From: Vibrio tubiashii
GTDB lineage: Bacteria; Pseudomonadota; Gammaproteobacteria; Enterobacterales; Vibrionaceae
Length of the DNA: 64,000 nucleotides
Assembly: GCA_000775715.1 (NCBI GenBank)
Contig: JRWQ01000008.1
Coordinates: forward strand, 1-64,000
Reading direction: 5' to 3'
In this document: piece by piece, positions 1-9,355 of the stretch
Layout of the letters: each line of letters begins with the position of its first letter
How positions within the stretch are numbered: the stretch's first letter is position 1
The notes under the pieces: generated by a model
Told to the model about the DNA's origin: nothing
The model's database searches: none
Seen by the model: only the letters and a program-made list of their open reading frames with translations
Program-made: the position numbers and the translations under genes

Positions 1-1195
1 ACAACGTCACGTCAAACACCACAACCTGACCTTCATCCACTGTCGGCTCTGTTATGTCAGTAATTGTTGGGCGGTCATCATCACCACCATTTTCACCACT
101 GTCTTGTATAGTGGTTTCACTGTTCCCTGTGCCAACCAATCCCAAAACGGACTCAACGTTCAACGTGAATGACTCATCACCTTCATGGACATTGTCATCA
201 TTCGTTGGGATTAAGACACTCAAAGAACTAACACCAGCAGGAACTAGTACTGTGCCATCAGTATTGACGGTTAAAATCAATCCTGATGCAGTTTGGACCT
301 GGATCTCACCAACATCTTCACTCTCAGCATCATCAAACTGCTTAGTTAGCCGAAGTATCGTTTGTTGATTTGAAGGCTTATCGAAACTAATAGTATAAGT
401 TACATCAGCACCTTCACTAACTTCGCCCCCACCAATAACACTGATTTCAGGTATAGGGTTCACTGTTATGTTTACAACTAGACTATCTGTTCCACCATTA
501 CCATCATCAACAGTCACAGTAAAACTATCTGGGCCGTTATAGTTTTCATTAGGCGTGTAAGTCCAAGTGCCATCAGGGTTAACAACTGCAGTGCCGTTTG
601 AAGGTGCTGTTGTTTGAGAGAAGGTTAGGATGTCAGTAGCATTTTGATCTGTCGCAGTTAAGGTGCCGCTGATCGCAATATCTTCATCAGTCACGACTGA
701 GATGCTCTCACCCAGTGGGTCGTTGTTGGTATCGACGAAAATAGGTTCAAACAGGCGGAACTGTTCTAACAAAGACAAGCTCTGGGTTTGAGATAGACCT
801 AAAGACTCAAACCCTTGGGTAGAGAACTCGGTACTTGCAATGGTTTCGGTCCCGACGCGAGTCACGGAACCAGAAGCAGTCAAACTTGAGCTAATTTGCC
901 CACCAGCAGCCGTTGCAAAGTCGTCACCTAGCTGAGTAGGGTCTTGGCCATCTTCTAATGCAGCAATGATATCTTCAACTTCACCAGTAATATCTTCAGG
1001 GACGCCTTCCGTGTCGACCAACTCAACTTGAAGTTGCTGCCCGTCCGCTGAGGGATCTGGGCTAGCTTGTACAATCACTTCACCTGGCTTAAGAGATTCA
1101 CCTTCGGCCAATACCCGTACCGTACCATTTAGGTCGATAACAATAACCTGATTGCCGGCAAGATTACCCATTGCTACGTAAGTACCAAAACCCAT
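1..1195 (-). CDS. LapA-like giant adhesin, N-terminal retention module (partial)
   Basis: An open frame of 398 codons starts at ATG 1195 and runs off the left edge, so only the N-terminus is visible. A good ribosome site (TTAAGGA) lies about 9 bases upstream. Residues 1-100 look like the retention module of LapA-type adhesins: a hydrophobic start, then an acidic stretch ending in the di-alanine motif DDFATAAGG at residues 91-99. In LapA proteins the periplasmic protease LapG cuts inside such a TAAG motif to release the adhesin. A cadherin/VCBS-like domain follows (about residues 150-250, with the phrase NPDGTWTYTPNENYNG), then a Calx-beta-like domain (about 250-360). These proteins are exported by type I secretion and held in the outer membrane by the retention module. 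The divergent TolC-type and OmpA-type genes fit that role. Repeat number and C-terminus cannot be seen. Confidence 0.85.
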   Translation of the reverse strand, partial: MGFGTYVAMGNLAGNQVIVIDLNGTVRVLAEGESLKPGEVIVQASPDPSADGQQLQVELVDTEGVPEDITGEVEDIIAALEDGQDPTQLGDDFATAAGGQISSSLTASGSVTRVGTETIASTEFSTQGFESLGLSQTQSLSLLEQFRLFEPIFVDTNNDPLGESISVVTDEDIAISGTLTATDQNATDILTFSQTTAPSNGTAVVNPDGTWTYTPNENYNGPDSFTVTVDDGNGGTDSLVVNITVNPIPEISVIGGGEVSEGADVTYTISFDKPSNQQTILRLTKQFDDAESEDVGEIQVQTASGLILTVNTDGTVLVPAGVSSLSVLIPTNDDNVHEGDESFTLNVESVLGLVGTGNSETTIQDSGENGGDDDRPTITDITEPTVDEGQVVVFDVTL

Positions 1196-1614
1196 AATTT
1201 TAAGTCCTTAATCCTTGGCTGCTGCTGTTAGCCTTATTTGTTGTGACAATTAATTGTCACTACTTAGATTTGTAATCTGTATAAATTAACATTTTTCACT
1301 TATTCACTAAACCAATTTGTTGAACAAAAGTCGCAACAAACGAGACACAAGTTGCATTTCTCAACATTGAGAAACGGAACCAAGATCTATATTTTTCACC
1401 CTAATGTCGCGCATAGTTAAACTTACAGCAAGTCCAATGCTTATTGGCGATACAGGTCATATTTAACACGCAAACAACAAGTTAGTTGCAGTTAAAGTTA
1501 GTCTTAATGTTCGAAGAGTGTTATTTTATTGGCGCCAACAATGAATCATTCTCATTTTTGAGTCAGATAAATTGATTAATATCCTCACCTACCAGCACTT
1601 CCAGGAGAGTTAGA
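1196..1614. other. Divergent intergenic region, adhesin / TolC gene
   Basis: These 419 bases separate the leftward adhesin from the rightward TolC-type gene. They are AT-rich and hold no convincing reading frame. Both promoters must lie here or nearby. The only structured element I see is the perfect 18-bp palindrome at 1243-1260. Confidence 0.6.
1243..1260. promoter_or_regulatory. Perfect 18-bp palindrome, candidate operator
   Basis: GTGACAATTAATTGTCAC reads the same on both strands. It sits about 48 bases upstream of the adhesin start codon, in its 5' leader or promoter. The half-sites GTGAC are 8 bases apart, which does not match the CRP spacing (TGTGA-N6-TCACA). The binding protein is unknown; operator function is inferred from symmetry and position only. 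Confidence 0.4.
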
Positions 1615-2919
1615 GTGAATAGGAAAAAGTTGAAAGTACTAAGTTGCATGATCGCACTTAGCTTTCCCGCACATAGCCAGACATTAGAACAAGCTGTCGC
1701 TTTTACTATTACGACCAACCCAGAGATAAAAGCTTCATACAACGAATTTAGAAGTAAGTTCTTCGATGCCGAAGCATCTAGCGGTGCGTACATGCCTAAG
1801 TTGGATCTTGATGCCGGAATTGGGTACGAAGCTGTAGATTTGGCGTCAGGTACAGAAGATGAACTGACTCGTAAAGAGGCTACTCTCACTCTCACTCAGC
1901 TTCTATGGGATGGCTCTGCAACACTAAACGATATGGATCGCACAGCAGCAGATGCAGAATCAGTTCGTTATCAATTAATCTCTGATGCGCAAGATATTGC
2001 GCTGCAAGTTACTCAAATTTATCTCGATGCAACAAAGGCTTATGAAATTCTCGCGCTTTCAGAAAGTAACCTTGCTGTGCACAAAGATATTTACTCAGAT
2101 ATTAAAAAGCGCGTCGATTCAGGTATTGGTTCTACTGCTGATCTATCACAAGTTGAAGCACGTTTGGCAAAAGCTCATGGGAACTTACTTGCCGCTCAAA
2201 ATAATCTTTTCGATGCCCACACGCAGTTCAAAAGAATTGTCGGTCAATCCCCGCAAGGGCTTGTCTTCCCGCGAGCAGACCAAACTGCGATTCCTTACAC
2301 TGTAGATGAAGCGTTAGAAACCGCGTTCAGCGAGCACCCTGTAGTTAAAATCGCTCTAGCGGACGTTGACTCAGCGCGTTTCCAGTATGACCAAACTAAA
2401 GGGGTTAATTACCCAACATTCTCTATCGAAGCGAACCAAACTTGGCGTGATGATGCGGGTGGAATTCGTGGCGGTAGTGATGAATTTTCGGCGATGCTGA
2501 GAATGCGTTACAACCTATATAACGGTGGTTCTGATTCTGATCGTTCAGAAAGTGCCGCATATCAATTAAACAAAGCTAAAGACTTCCGTGATCGCACTTA
2601 TCGCAGTGTTGAAGAAGGGTTGCGCCTTTCCTGGAGCGCTCTGGACTTAACCGTTCAACAAAAAGATTTTTTAGCTGACCACGTAGACTCGGCATCAGAG
2701 ACGGTTATTGCTTACGAGAAGCAGTATCGATTGGGTAAACGAACGCTCCTAGATCTGCTAAACACAGAAAATGAGCTTTTTGAAGCACGCAAAGGCTACC
2801 TAGACGCGAAGTACGACGAGCAATATGCGAAATACCGCGTAATGAATGCTACTGGAAACCTATTAGCAGCCTTGCGCGTCGCGACACCTCAAGAGTGGAA
2901 CGAGAAGGTAGAATACTGA
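1615..2919 (+). CDS. TolC-family outer-membrane protein of type I secretion (LapE-like)
   Basis: 434 residues, the usual length for TolC-like efflux proteins. The start is GTG 1615 with CCAGGAG about 9 bases upstream. A signal peptide (about residues 1-21, ending HSQ) is followed by the long helical repeats with NPEIKAS-type and YNLYNGG motifs typical of OEP/TolC proteins. The family forms trimeric outer-membrane channels for type I secretion. Its position, divergent from the LapA-like adhesin and directly followed by an OmpA-family gene, suggests it is the dedicated channel for that adhesin. The ABC transporter and membrane-fusion partners are not next to it here and may lie left of the window. 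Confidence 0.85.
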   Translation: MNRKKLKVLSCMIALSFPAHSQTLEQAVAFTITTNPEIKASYNEFRSKFFDAEASSGAYMPKLDLDAGIGYEAVDLASGTEDELTRKEATLTLTQLLWDGSATLNDMDRTAADAESVRYQLISDAQDIALQVTQIYLDATKAYEILALSESNLAVHKDIYSDIKKRVDSGIGSTADLSQVEARLAKAHGNLLAAQNNLFDAHTQFKRIVGQSPQGLVFPRADQTAIPYTVDEALETAFSEHPVVKIALADVDSARFQYDQTKGVNYPTFSIEANQTWRDDAGGIRGGSDEFSAMLRMRYNLYNGGSDSDRSESAAYQLNKAKDFRDRTYRSVEEGLRLSWSALDLTVQQKDFLADHVDSASETVIAYEKQYRLGKRTLLDLLNTENELFEARKGYLDAKYDEQYAKYRVMNATGNLLAALRVATPQEWNEKVEY

Positions 2920-2920
2920 T

Positions 2921-3532
2921 ATGAACAAATCACTACTCACGATGCTTATCACTACGAGCCTATTTTCCGCTCCGCTAATTGCTGAAGATAGTTATGACTA
3001 TATCTCAACGCCTGAACCTATTCAGGTTGACGACCTCATCGACGATGATAACGACGGTGTTATCAACGCTCGAGATTTGTGTCCACAAACTCCTCTCAAT
3101 GCAGAGATAGATAATGAGGGCTGCGGTACCTTCATAAAAACGGAAGAAGAGTTAAGCTTACACATTTTGTTTGCTAACGATTCGGATGAAGTTCAGCCAG
3201 TTTTTTTAACGCAGATCCGAGAAATGGCTGAGTTTCTAAAAACATACCCATCCACATCTATCGAACTGCAAGGCTTTGCGAGTAAGGTTGGTAACGAAGC
3301 ATACAACCTAGCACTTTCTGAACGTCGCGCCAGTTCGGTAAAAGAAGCTCTGCTATCGAATGGTATTGAATCTAAGCGAGTACAAGTGGTCGGCTTTGGT
3401 GACAGTAACTTAAGCGAACTTGGTGACGATCCGGTAAGTCACGCCAAAAACCGTAAAGTCGTAGCCACGGTTATTGGTCACAAAGGTAACGTCAAAGAGG
3501 AGTGGTCTATTTTCACTAAAATCGGAAAATAG
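2921..3532 (+). CDS. OmpA-family outer-membrane / peptidoglycan-binding protein
   Basis: 203 residues starting one base after the stop of the TolC-type gene, so the two are almost certainly one operon. A signal peptide (residues 1-21, ending IAE) leads into an acidic thrombospondin type 3-like calcium motif (DDDNDGVINARDLCPQTP, about residues 41-58). An OmpA C-terminal domain follows (about residues 80-185) with the motifs LQGFAS and LSERRASSVKEAL. That domain normally binds peptidoglycan. OmpA-like genes are frequent companions of LapA-type adhesin secretion genes; the exact role is inferred. Confidence 0.85.
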   Translation: MNKSLLTMLITTSLFSAPLIAEDSYDYISTPEPIQVDDLIDDDNDGVINARDLCPQTPLNAEIDNEGCGTFIKTEEELSLHILFANDSDEVQPVFLTQIREMAEFLKTYPSTSIELQGFASKVGNEAYNLALSERRASSVKEALLSNGIESKRVQVVGFGDSNLSELGDDPVSHAKNRKVVATVIGHKGNVKEEWSIFTKIGK

Positions 3533-3545
3533 TTCCTCTACCCAG

Positions 3546-3572
3546 AAAAAGGAAGCTTAGCTTCCTTTTTTA
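3546..3572 (+). terminator. Rho-independent terminator of the TolC/OmpA operon
   Basis: GGAAGC-TTA-GCTTCC (3551-3565) is followed directly by a run of T. It lies 14 bases after the OmpA-family stop codon. Confidence 0.85.
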
Positions 3573-3622
3573 TTTGGCTTTTAACTAGAGAATGTTAACC
3601 TAGCAGCGAATCCACCTACGAG

Positions 3623-3985
3623 ATGAAACCAATGAGCAAATTAACTTCTGATATTCAAGCAAACCTAGAGCTATTTGTTGCTGAAACAAAGCAATCAAAA
3701 CTGGTTTGGGGCATGCGTAATGAAGAGGGTTGGCTAGCTTGCGACTCTACTGAATTTGAAAATAGCGAAGTTATGCCTTTCTGGTCTTCAAAAGAAGATG
3801 CCGTGACTCACAACGTTGAAGAGTGGGCTGATTTTGAGGTTCTAGAAATTCCGTTGGACATTTTTGTTGAAGATTGGCTTCTGACTTTGGCTGAAGATGG
3901 CGTTTTGGTTGGCACTAACTGGAACGATCAATTGGAAGGTAAAGAGATGGAGCCGTCTGACCTTGCTAAAATGTATCTAAACTAA
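3623..3985 (+). CDS. DUF2750 family protein
   Basis: 120 residues, small, acidic, without signal peptide or membrane segment. The layout (a Trp-rich half with WGMRNEEGWLAC and FWSSKEDA, ending in a helix with WLLTLAEDGVLVG) matches the DUF2750 family, which has no established function. An alternative start at ATG 3632 is equally plausible because neither ATG has a strong ribosome site. It is a single-gene unit between two terminators. Confidence 0.8.
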   Translation: MKPMSKLTSDIQANLELFVAETKQSKLVWGMRNEEGWLACDSTEFENSEVMPFWSSKEDAVTHNVEEWADFEVLEIPLDIFVEDWLLTLAEDGVLVGTNWNDQLEGKEMEPSDLAKMYLN

Positions 3986-3993
3986 AGTTCTAT

Positions 3994-4018
3994 AAAAAGC
4001 GTCGTCCTGGCGCTTTTT
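3994..4018 (+). terminator. Rho-independent terminator
   Basis: Stem AAAAAGCG (3994-4001) and CGCTTTTT (4011-4018) ending in a T run, 8 bases after the DUF2750 gene. Confidence 0.8.
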
Positions 4019-4128
4019 TATCATTTTTAAGTCAAGCAAGTCGCATTTATCAATTTCTAATTTAGCAACACATTGTACCCTATCAACAACTTCTCTACTA
4101 TGTAGTAAACACAACTATAACTAATACA

Positions 4129-6099
4129 ATGACACGTCTATTTGCTTGGATTCTGACTTCTTCGATGCTTGCTCCGCAGGTATTCTGCGCTGAGGACCAT
4201 TACTGGAAAGAGTGGGAAGCGGCCTACCATAACGCGCTTCAAACTAGCGAATCAAAAGCGCTATCAATGCTCCAGGATCGGTATAGCGCTCTTCCCCCGA
4301 GCGTTGAGAAACTGTATATCAGCTCTAAGCTCCACAATTTCATGACACTAAGGGGACACCCCTATCATGGCAACGCGATTACATTCAACCAAGAGTATTC
4401 CAATTTAGAGCAGTCCTTCATGGCGGGTTTAAACGCAGAAGCCGAGCTTGACTTCCCTACTGCCACTTCCCACTACCGGACGAACCTAGAACATGCAAAT
4501 GCTGAAGGTAATATTCAAGGTCAGATTCTGTTCGAATATCACCTCTGCCGTGCTCTCAATGCTCAGGGCCAGTTTTATCATGCGTTAGTTTACTGTAATG
4601 CGTTGGAAACTCACTTAAGCGAAGTAGATAGTACAATTTTACCAAAGTATGACGCTTTAAGGGTGGTGGGGAACAATCAAGAGTTCGTCGGCCGCTATCA
4701 AGCAGCTCTCGACACCTATCAGACATACCTTAGATCAATCCCAAGCTATGTAGACCCATCCGGCGTTTACAACGACGCAGGCCTACTATTAAAAACACTC
4801 GGCCAATATGAACTTGCTATTGAGTATATGAATCATGCTTTAGCCATTCGAGAAAAGTCCAACATGGCTTTGGGTTTGGCGCAATCACATCATAGTATGG
4901 GCGATATTTTGCTCTCAACCCAAGATTACCTTAGTGCTATCCAGCACTTCTCAAGTTCTAAGCAGATTCTTAACGATTACAATTACCCATACGGATTGAC
5001 GCATGTAGCACTTGGGCTTGGTAAAGCATACGCTCAGATACAGAAGTATAAAATTAGCTACCAGCATTTGTCAGAAGCTCTATCGCTAGCTAAAGCACAA
5101 GGCAATGACTCTGTGCGTGGGGAGATTTACCTGGCGCTTTCAGTATTGGCCAACGCCCAAGATGACTTCAATGCAGCAGAGCAGTACTCTCAGCAAGCTT
5201 ACGCACTTGCAAAAGACATTCAAAGTGAAAGGCTTCAGGCACAGGCCCTGCAGTCGTTAGCAACCATTGCCCAAGACTTAGGTCAGTACAAGCTCGCACT
5301 GCAGTACCATCAACAATATTTCGACTCAGAGATAGCCAAAAGAACCCAAAAAAACCAAGCCGCCTTTATAGCATTAGAACAAGCTCAGCAGGAGTTCAAC
5401 CAGACGCTTAAACAAAATCAGACCATCGAAACCATCAAATCCCTAGAGAAAAAAAATAAAGCACTCGAAGCACAGAGACGCTTATTCGTTTTCTTGATAG
5501 GACTACTCAGTTTAGTACTCATTTCTTTGTATCTGATCTCACGGACAAAGAGTAAAAAAGCAGAAATTGATCAGTTGTCTGGTGCTTTTAACAGAGCTGC
5601 CTCGATCTACAAAATTAAAAGTGTGGATAGAACACCGTCATTAATCAAAAAGCACATTTTGGTTTTGCTTGATTTGGATGATTTTAAACAGGTCAATGAC
5701 AGCTACGGTCACCCTACTGGAGACAGAGCTCTACAAGCCATTGCCAAGTGCATTCAAACCACATTACATGAAGGTGATATTTTTGGCAGGTTAGGCGGTG
5801 AAGAGTTCGTTGTCGTGATGAAGAATGTGGATGAGCTCGATGTGCGAGAGCGTGTAGAGGAGCTACATCAAAAAATTGGCAGCAGTGAGTTTATCGCAGA
5901 GACCAAAGATAAGCTTTCAATTACCGCAAGCCTCTCCTACCTTGCAACGTCGAAACCCCTTGGGGATTTCGACGAACTTTATTCGATATTGGATCAAGCA
6001 CTATATCAAGTGAAGCTGAACGGTAAGAATCAGATTATCGATGCTTACAACGAACCTATTTTCCTACCGAACTCTGCTTACGTACCAGTTCAGCCATAA
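4129..6099 (+). CDS. TPR-domain membrane diguanylate cyclase (GGDEF)
   Basis: 656 residues. A signal peptide (about 1-21) leads to a periplasmic region of tetratricopeptide repeats (about residues 100-400), a short coiled coil (about 415-450), one membrane helix (452-470) and a cytoplasmic GGDEF domain (about 480-645). The active-site motif GGEEF is at residues 556-560, with the metal-binding aspartate in LLDLDDFK, so cyclic-di-GMP synthesis is likely. The allosteric inhibition site normally reads RxxD five residues before GGEEF; here it is HEGD, so product inhibition may be absent. The periplasmic TPR part presumably senses a protein or peptide partner. The last 44 bases overlap the end of queC on the opposite strand. 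Confidence 0.85.
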   Translation: MTRLFAWILTSSMLAPQVFCAEDHYWKEWEAAYHNALQTSESKALSMLQDRYSALPPSVEKLYISSKLHNFMTLRGHPYHGNAITFNQEYSNLEQSFMAGLNAEAELDFPTATSHYRTNLEHANAEGNIQGQILFEYHLCRALNAQGQFYHALVYCNALETHLSEVDSTILPKYDALRVVGNNQEFVGRYQAALDTYQTYLRSIPSYVDPSGVYNDAGLLLKTLGQYELAIEYMNHALAIREKSNMALGLAQSHHSMGDILLSTQDYLSAIQHFSSSKQILNDYNYPYGLTHVALGLGKAYAQIQKYKISYQHLSEALSLAKAQGNDSVRGEIYLALSVLANAQDDFNAAEQYSQQAYALAKDIQSERLQAQALQSLATIAQDLGQYKLALQYHQQYFDSEIAKRTQKNQAAFIALEQAQQEFNQTLKQNQTIETIKSLEKKNKALEAQRRLFVFLIGLLSLVLISLYLISRTKSKKAEIDQLSGAFNRAASIYKIKSVDRTPSLIKKHILVLLDLDDFKQVNDSYGHPTGDRALQAIAKCIQTTLHEGDIFGRLGGEEFVVVMKNVDELDVRERVEELHQKIGSSEFIAETKDKLSITASLSYLATSKPLGDFDELYSILDQALYQVKLNGKNQIIDAYNEPIFLPNSAYVPVQP

Positions 6100-6754
6100 C
6101 GGCTTCACGCTCAGAAAGATAGTCATTTAACCCTACCTTTCTTAGTTCACATGACGGGCAGTCACCACAGCCGTCACCAATAATACCGTTGTAACAAGTC
6201 AGCGTTTTCTCTCGCACCAACTGTAAAGCGCCATATTGATCGGCCAAAGCCCAAGTTTCTGCTTTGTTTAACCACATAAGTGGAGTCGAGATCTCCAACT
6301 GGCGATCCATACCCTTAACTAACGCATCATTCATCGACTTAACAAACTCATCACGGCAGTCTGGGTAACCGGAGAAGTCAGTTTCACACACACCCGTAAT
6401 AACGTTTTGCGCGCCAATTTGGTAGGCGTAAATGCCTGCTAGAGTAAGGAACAAGATGTTACGCCCCGGAACGAAAGAGTTAGGTAGACCGTTTTCCTGC
6501 AGCTCATGCGAGACTGGGATATCGTCTCGGGTAAGAGAGCTAATCGCAAGCTCGTTGAGCAAGCCTACATTCATCACCTTATGAGCTTTTACCCCAAGCT
6601 CTTGAGCTAGGTTTTGCGCAACTTCAATTTCTAGTTTATGACGCTGACCATAATCAAACGTAATCGCATGAACCTCATCAAACTCTTTAATCGCTTGGAC
6701 TAGGCAAGTCGTAGAATCTTGACCACCACTAAATACAACAACGGCTTTTCTCAT
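6056..6754 (-). CDS. queC: 7-cyano-7-deazaguanine synthase QueC
   Basis: 232 residues, the family's normal length. QueC turns 7-carboxy-7-deazaguanine and ammonia into preQ0 using ATP, a step in making queuosine for tRNA. The N-terminal PP-loop motif SGGQDST (residues 9-15) binds ATP. A C-terminal cysteine set (C186 and CGDCPSC) holds zinc. It begins 12 bases after queE, so the two form an operon. The end of the gene overlaps the convergent GGDEF gene by 44 bases. Confidence 0.97.
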   Translation of the reverse strand: MRKAVVVFSGGQDSTTCLVQAIKEFDEVHAITFDYGQRHKLEIEVAQNLAQELGVKAHKVMNVGLLNELAISSLTRDDIPVSHELQENGLPNSFVPGRNILFLTLAGIYAYQIGAQNVITGVCETDFSGYPDCRDEFVKSMNDALVKGMDRQLEISTPLMWLNKAETWALADQYGALQLVREKTLTCYNGIIGDGCGDCPSCELRKVGLNDYLSEREAVMAELVRKQSSVGK

Positions 6755-6766
6755 CTCATGTTCCTT

Positions 6767-7435
6767 TTATGCAATGCTCAGATACTTATGGGTTTGAACC
6801 GACAAACGCCAGTTTCTAGCAATACAAATATCAATGCACAGCTGAGTCGCACGCAGCTTTTGACTAATAGGTTGTAATGCAATGATTGTAGACTTGGGCA
6901 CCGAGGCTCTCGCCAATAATTCATCCAAATGATCGATGTCTTTTTCAGTCGCCACGGGATGCTTGATTTCGTTTGCCCTTACCAGAGCTGAGTCAAGCAC
7001 AGGGAGTTTACCTTTCATTGCAACCTTTGGTGACACTGTAACCCATGTATTTTCCGTTGCTAAAACTGGAGATGTACCACTAGTCTCTATTTGGCACTGG
7101 CAGCCGATCTCTTCAAAGGCCTGAGTCAGGGGGACTAAATCATAGATGCATGGCTCTCCACCTGTAATTACTACATGCTTGGCCGTGTAGCCCTGTTTGT
7201 TATACTGGTCTACAATATCTAAAGCGGTCACTGAACACCAAGTTGGCGAGTCTTCTCGCTTGGCAAGAACTTCGTCAAACGGACGTTCGTCACTTGGTGT
7301 CGCATCCCAAGTCTGTTTAGTATCACACCATGCACATCCTACTGGGCACTCTTGCAGACGTACAAATACCGCAGGCACACCGGTGAATATGCCTTCCCCC
7401 TGAATCGTCTCGAACATCTCGTTAATTTTGTACAA
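6767..7435 (-). CDS. queE: 7-carboxy-7-deazaguanine synthase QueE
   Basis: 222 residues. QueE is a radical-SAM enzyme that converts 6-carboxy-tetrahydropterin to 7-carboxy-7-deazaguanine. The iron-sulfur motif CPVGCAWC (CxxxCxxC) is at residues 30-37 and the SAM-binding GGE at about 130. Homologues begin with the same YxINEMF stretch, so the start must lie just before it; the only start-type codon there is TTG at 7435 (an in-frame TAG lies at 7450), implying a rare TTG start. First gene of the queE-queC operon. Confidence 0.95.
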   Translation of the reverse strand: MYKINEMFETIQGEGIFTGVPAVFVRLQECPVGCAWCDTKQTWDATPSDERPFDEVLAKREDSPTWCSVTALDIVDQYNKQGYTAKHVVITGGEPCIYDLVPLTQAFEEIGCQCQIETSGTSPVLATENTWVTVSPKVAMKGKLPVLDSALVRANEIKHPVATEKDIDHLDELLARASVPKSTIIALQPISQKLRATQLCIDICIARNWRLSVQTHKYLSIA

Positions 7436-7680
7436 CTTCAGTCCAGCCTAAACATCTTCTAATCTTTGCAGGAACGAGACCTTAAATGAGACGCTGCAGA
7501 AGATCAACTAATTCATAGTATCAGCATTTCAACTTCTCGTTTCATTGCTCCATTGTCTCGATAACCACATTTATAGTTAACGACAAAAAGATTTATCTCG
7601 CAAAACCAATTGCTTAACATAAATGCATATGCATTATTGTTATTATGGTCAGGTATCATTTTTTTACTGAAGGCTTGAGT

Positions 7681-9318
7681 ATGTTCACCCACTTATCCAT
7701 AAAAAAGAAAATCGTTTTTCCCTTATCATTTATTATCTTACTTTTTACAGCCAGCTCTTTGGTCAATATCATCGCATCGAAGAATCAAGCGGAACTATCT
7801 AAGTCTATTCAAGAGCATTACTTGCCTGCTCTATTCACTTTAGAGGATGCATACCGCGACTTGTACCAAGCGACATCTGCAGTTCAAGCAATAGTGCTAT
7901 CAAGCTCGCAAGAAGAAATAGAACAACACCGCTTTGAATATGAAGACAACGCATACAAAGCAGGACCTCGAATGGCTCACGCTAGAGAACTCGTTGAACT
8001 AGGTCTTCTTCCAAATTCTGCACGAAAAGAGATTGATCACCTAGTTGAGCTAGGAAACATCTGGCTCGCGAGCTATGAAGATTTCATCAACGCGCCGCAA
8101 TCACAATGGCAAGCGATCTATGAACAGAACAAAACTATTTACAACGACCAGTTCAACACCGTGCGCAATCAGCTTAACGTGGTGAACGATGCTATCGTCT
8201 TAGCTCGTGATGAAGCTCAAGATCGCAACGCCTCTGCTTCGAAGCTCGCGGAGAAGGCGCTGGAATTGGGTACATTAATTGTTGTCTTGACCGCCTTACT
8301 CACCTGTTGGTTCTTGATTAAAGCGATAGTGAAACCGATTGAGGACATTACAAAAACTATGCACGACATCGCATCTGGTGATGGCGACCTAAGCCAAAGA
8401 ATCTCCAGTAATTCGGAAGATGAAGTTGGTCAACTGGCAGCGGGCTTTAATGTTTTCGTATCTAAAATTCAAAACACGATTGAGCAAGTCATTGATAGCG
8501 CAGCTTCCGTTCGTGTAGAAATGGGCAACCTTGCAACTGTCGCGCAATCAATTGCAGGTTCTACTAATCAACAACAACGTGAAAGCGAAGCCGTCGCCGC
8601 AGCCGTTCACGAAATGCAAGTCACCAGCCAATCGGTCAGTGACAACGCGAGCAACGCTGCAAAGGCTAGCCATAGTGCAAATCAAGAGGTTCAATCAGCG
8701 AACTCGGTGCTCGAAGCAACGGTTACCTCAATTAGAACACTTGCAGCAGACATTGAAAATGCGAGTGGTGTAGTACACACACTAGACGAAGACGTTTCAA
8801 ACATCGCTTCAATTCTAGACGTAATATGTGGAATAGCAGAACAAACGAATTTACTAGCGCTTAACGCGGCGATTGAAGCGGCACGCGCGGGCGAGCAAGG
8901 ACGAGGATTTGCTGTCGTTGCGGATGAAGTTCGCTCTCTGGCAAGTAGAACGCAAAAGAGTACCGGGGAAATCCAATCTATGATTGAACGCTTGCAAGCT
9001 GGTGCAGAGCAAGCAGTAAAAGTCATGCAAGCTAGCAAAGACAGCAGCGACTCTACGATTGAATCTGCTCAATCAGCGACCGAATCATTGAATGAAATTC
9101 TAACCGCCATTAGCAGAATGAACGATATGAACACGCAAATCGCAACAGCGGCTTCTCAGCAAAGTTCGGTAAGTGACAACGTCAGTAGCAACGTACAAAA
9201 AATTGCTGACAACAGCAGTACCACTGTCGTCATGGTGCAGAGCGCCGATCAAGCCATCTGCACACTTGAGGGACAATGTGAACGACTTGAGCAGTTAGTC
9301 TCTCAATTTAAGTGCTAA
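7681..9318 (+). CDS. Methyl-accepting chemotaxis protein
   Basis: 545 residues from ATG 7681, chosen because the first transmembrane segment follows directly and GAAGG lies upstream; an in-frame ATG at 7645 would add 12 unlikely residues. Order: membrane helix (about 10-30), a helical periplasmic ligand domain (about 35-195), second helix (about 197-215), HAMP (215-268) and the cytoplasmic signalling domain with the conserved hairpin tip [20 protein letters not shown]. There is no NWETF-type receptor tail; it ends in FKC. The ligand is unknown. The 209-base gap before the upstream ATG holds a 14-bp palindrome, AATGCATATGCATT (7622-7635). Confidence 0.93.
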   Translation: MFTHLSIKKKIVFPLSFIILLFTASSLVNIIASKNQAELSKSIQEHYLPALFTLEDAYRDLYQATSAVQAIVLSSSQEEIEQHRFEYEDNAYKAGPRMAHARELVELGLLPNSARKEIDHLVELGNIWLASYEDFINAPQSQWQAIYEQNKTIYNDQFNTVRNQLNVVNDAIVLARDEAQDRNASASKLAEKALELGTLIVVLTALLTCWFLIKAIVKPIEDITKTMHDIASGDGDLSQRISSNSEDEVGQLAAGFNVFVSKIQNTIEQVIDSAASVRVEMGNLATVAQSIAGSTNQQQRESEAVAAAVHEMQVTSQSVSDNASNAAKASHSANQEVQSANSVLEATVTSIRTLAADIENASGVVHTLDEDVSNIASILDVICGIAEQTNLLALNAAIEAARAGEQGRGFAVVADEVRSLASRTQKSTGEIQSMIERLQAGAEQAVKVMQASKDSSDSTIESAQSATESLNEILTAISRMNDMNTQIATAASQQSSVSDNVSSNVQKIADNSSTTVVMVQSADQAICTLEGQCERLEQLVSQFKC

Positions 9319-9355
9319 CGACCTATAATCATTCCAATCCATACATAACCGTAGC

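Noticed and set aside
1563..1895. Minus-strand open frame opposite the TolC-type gene
   Set aside because: Antisense shadow of a clear TolC-family gene, with no ribosome site.
7436..7644. preQ1 riboswitch before queE
   Set aside because: The leader shows no preQ1 aptamer pattern; only loose complementary segments were found.
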